Assembly (NCBI GenBank): GCA_026713405.1
Contig: JAPOON010000303.1
Span: 1-13,811, forward strand
Origin: Gammaproteobacteria bacterium
Lineage (GTDB): Bacteria; Pseudomonadota; Gammaproteobacteria; Pseudomonadales; Azotimanducaceae_A
Length of the DNA stretch: 13,811 nucleotides
Reading direction: 5' to 3'
Numbering within the stretch: the stretch's first letter is position 1; the number at the start of each line of letters is the position of its first letter. The notes beneath the pieces were generated by a model. The model worked only from the letters and a program-made list of their open reading frames with translations. It had not been told where the DNA came from and did not search any database. Of this stretch, positions 13,794 to 13,811 are shown piece by piece. The position numbers were made by a program, and so were the translations under genes.

Positions 13794-13811
13794 GTGGGCC
13801 GCAACGGCAGG

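Noticed and set aside
1..13811. CRISPR arrays, tRNA or rRNA genes, replication origins, phage attachment sites
   Set aside because: Looked for regular short direct repeats and conserved RNA motifs; only the REP-type repeats and the duplicated segments listed were seen.

Overview
This is a GC-rich window that reads like a Proteobacterium. I infer an uncultured gammaproteobacterium, probably aquatic or host-associated, from the combination of PQQ dehydrogenases, a TonB-dependent receptor, REP-associated transposase debris and tandem metal-dependent hydrolases. The taxonomy is a guess from gene content. I see no rRNA, tRNA or CRISPR. Genes are accessory catabolic genes, dotted with repeat and transposase debris.

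Layout, left to right. (1) 1-1124, minus strand: an MFS transporter that runs off the left edge. (2) 1178-1231: a perfect 54-bp palindrome of the local GGGGTCAGGTT repeat, abutting a promoter. (3) 1304-3445, plus: a periplasmic PQQ/cytochrome c alcohol dehydrogenase, copy 1. (4) 3486-3840: the repeat again, then a truncated REP-associated (HUH/Y1) transposase. (5) 6804 down to 3838, minus: an operon of two paralogous amidohydrolase-2 family proteins with an ATGA overlap, then a small cupin. (6) 7020-8099, plus and divergent: a luciferase-like flavin-dependent oxidoreductase whose stop codon runs into a third repeat copy. (7) 8098-8828: repeat remnant followed by a broken TonB-dependent receptor. 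(8) 11268 down to 8869, minus: a CmcJ/NvfI-type oxidoreductase, a GFA zinc protein, and a GrdB-like selenoprotein whose UGA codon is followed by a SECIS-like hairpin. (9) 11567-13702, plus: a close paralogue of the PQQ dehydrogenase, with the same promoter layout and the same downstream hairpin. (10) The last ~60 bases repeat a piece of the broken receptor.

The genes look like a peripheral degradation island: uptake (receptor, MFS), periplasmic alcohol oxidation (two PQQ-cytochrome enzymes), and cytoplasmic oxidation or hydrolysis (LLM flavoenzyme, amidohydrolases, CmcJ-type oxygenase). I cannot name the substrate. The most interesting items are the selenoprotein, which would be split into two ORFs by ordinary gene calling, and the altered metal site of the two PQQ enzymes. 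Those two enzymes also bracket about 8 kb of other genes as long direct repeats.
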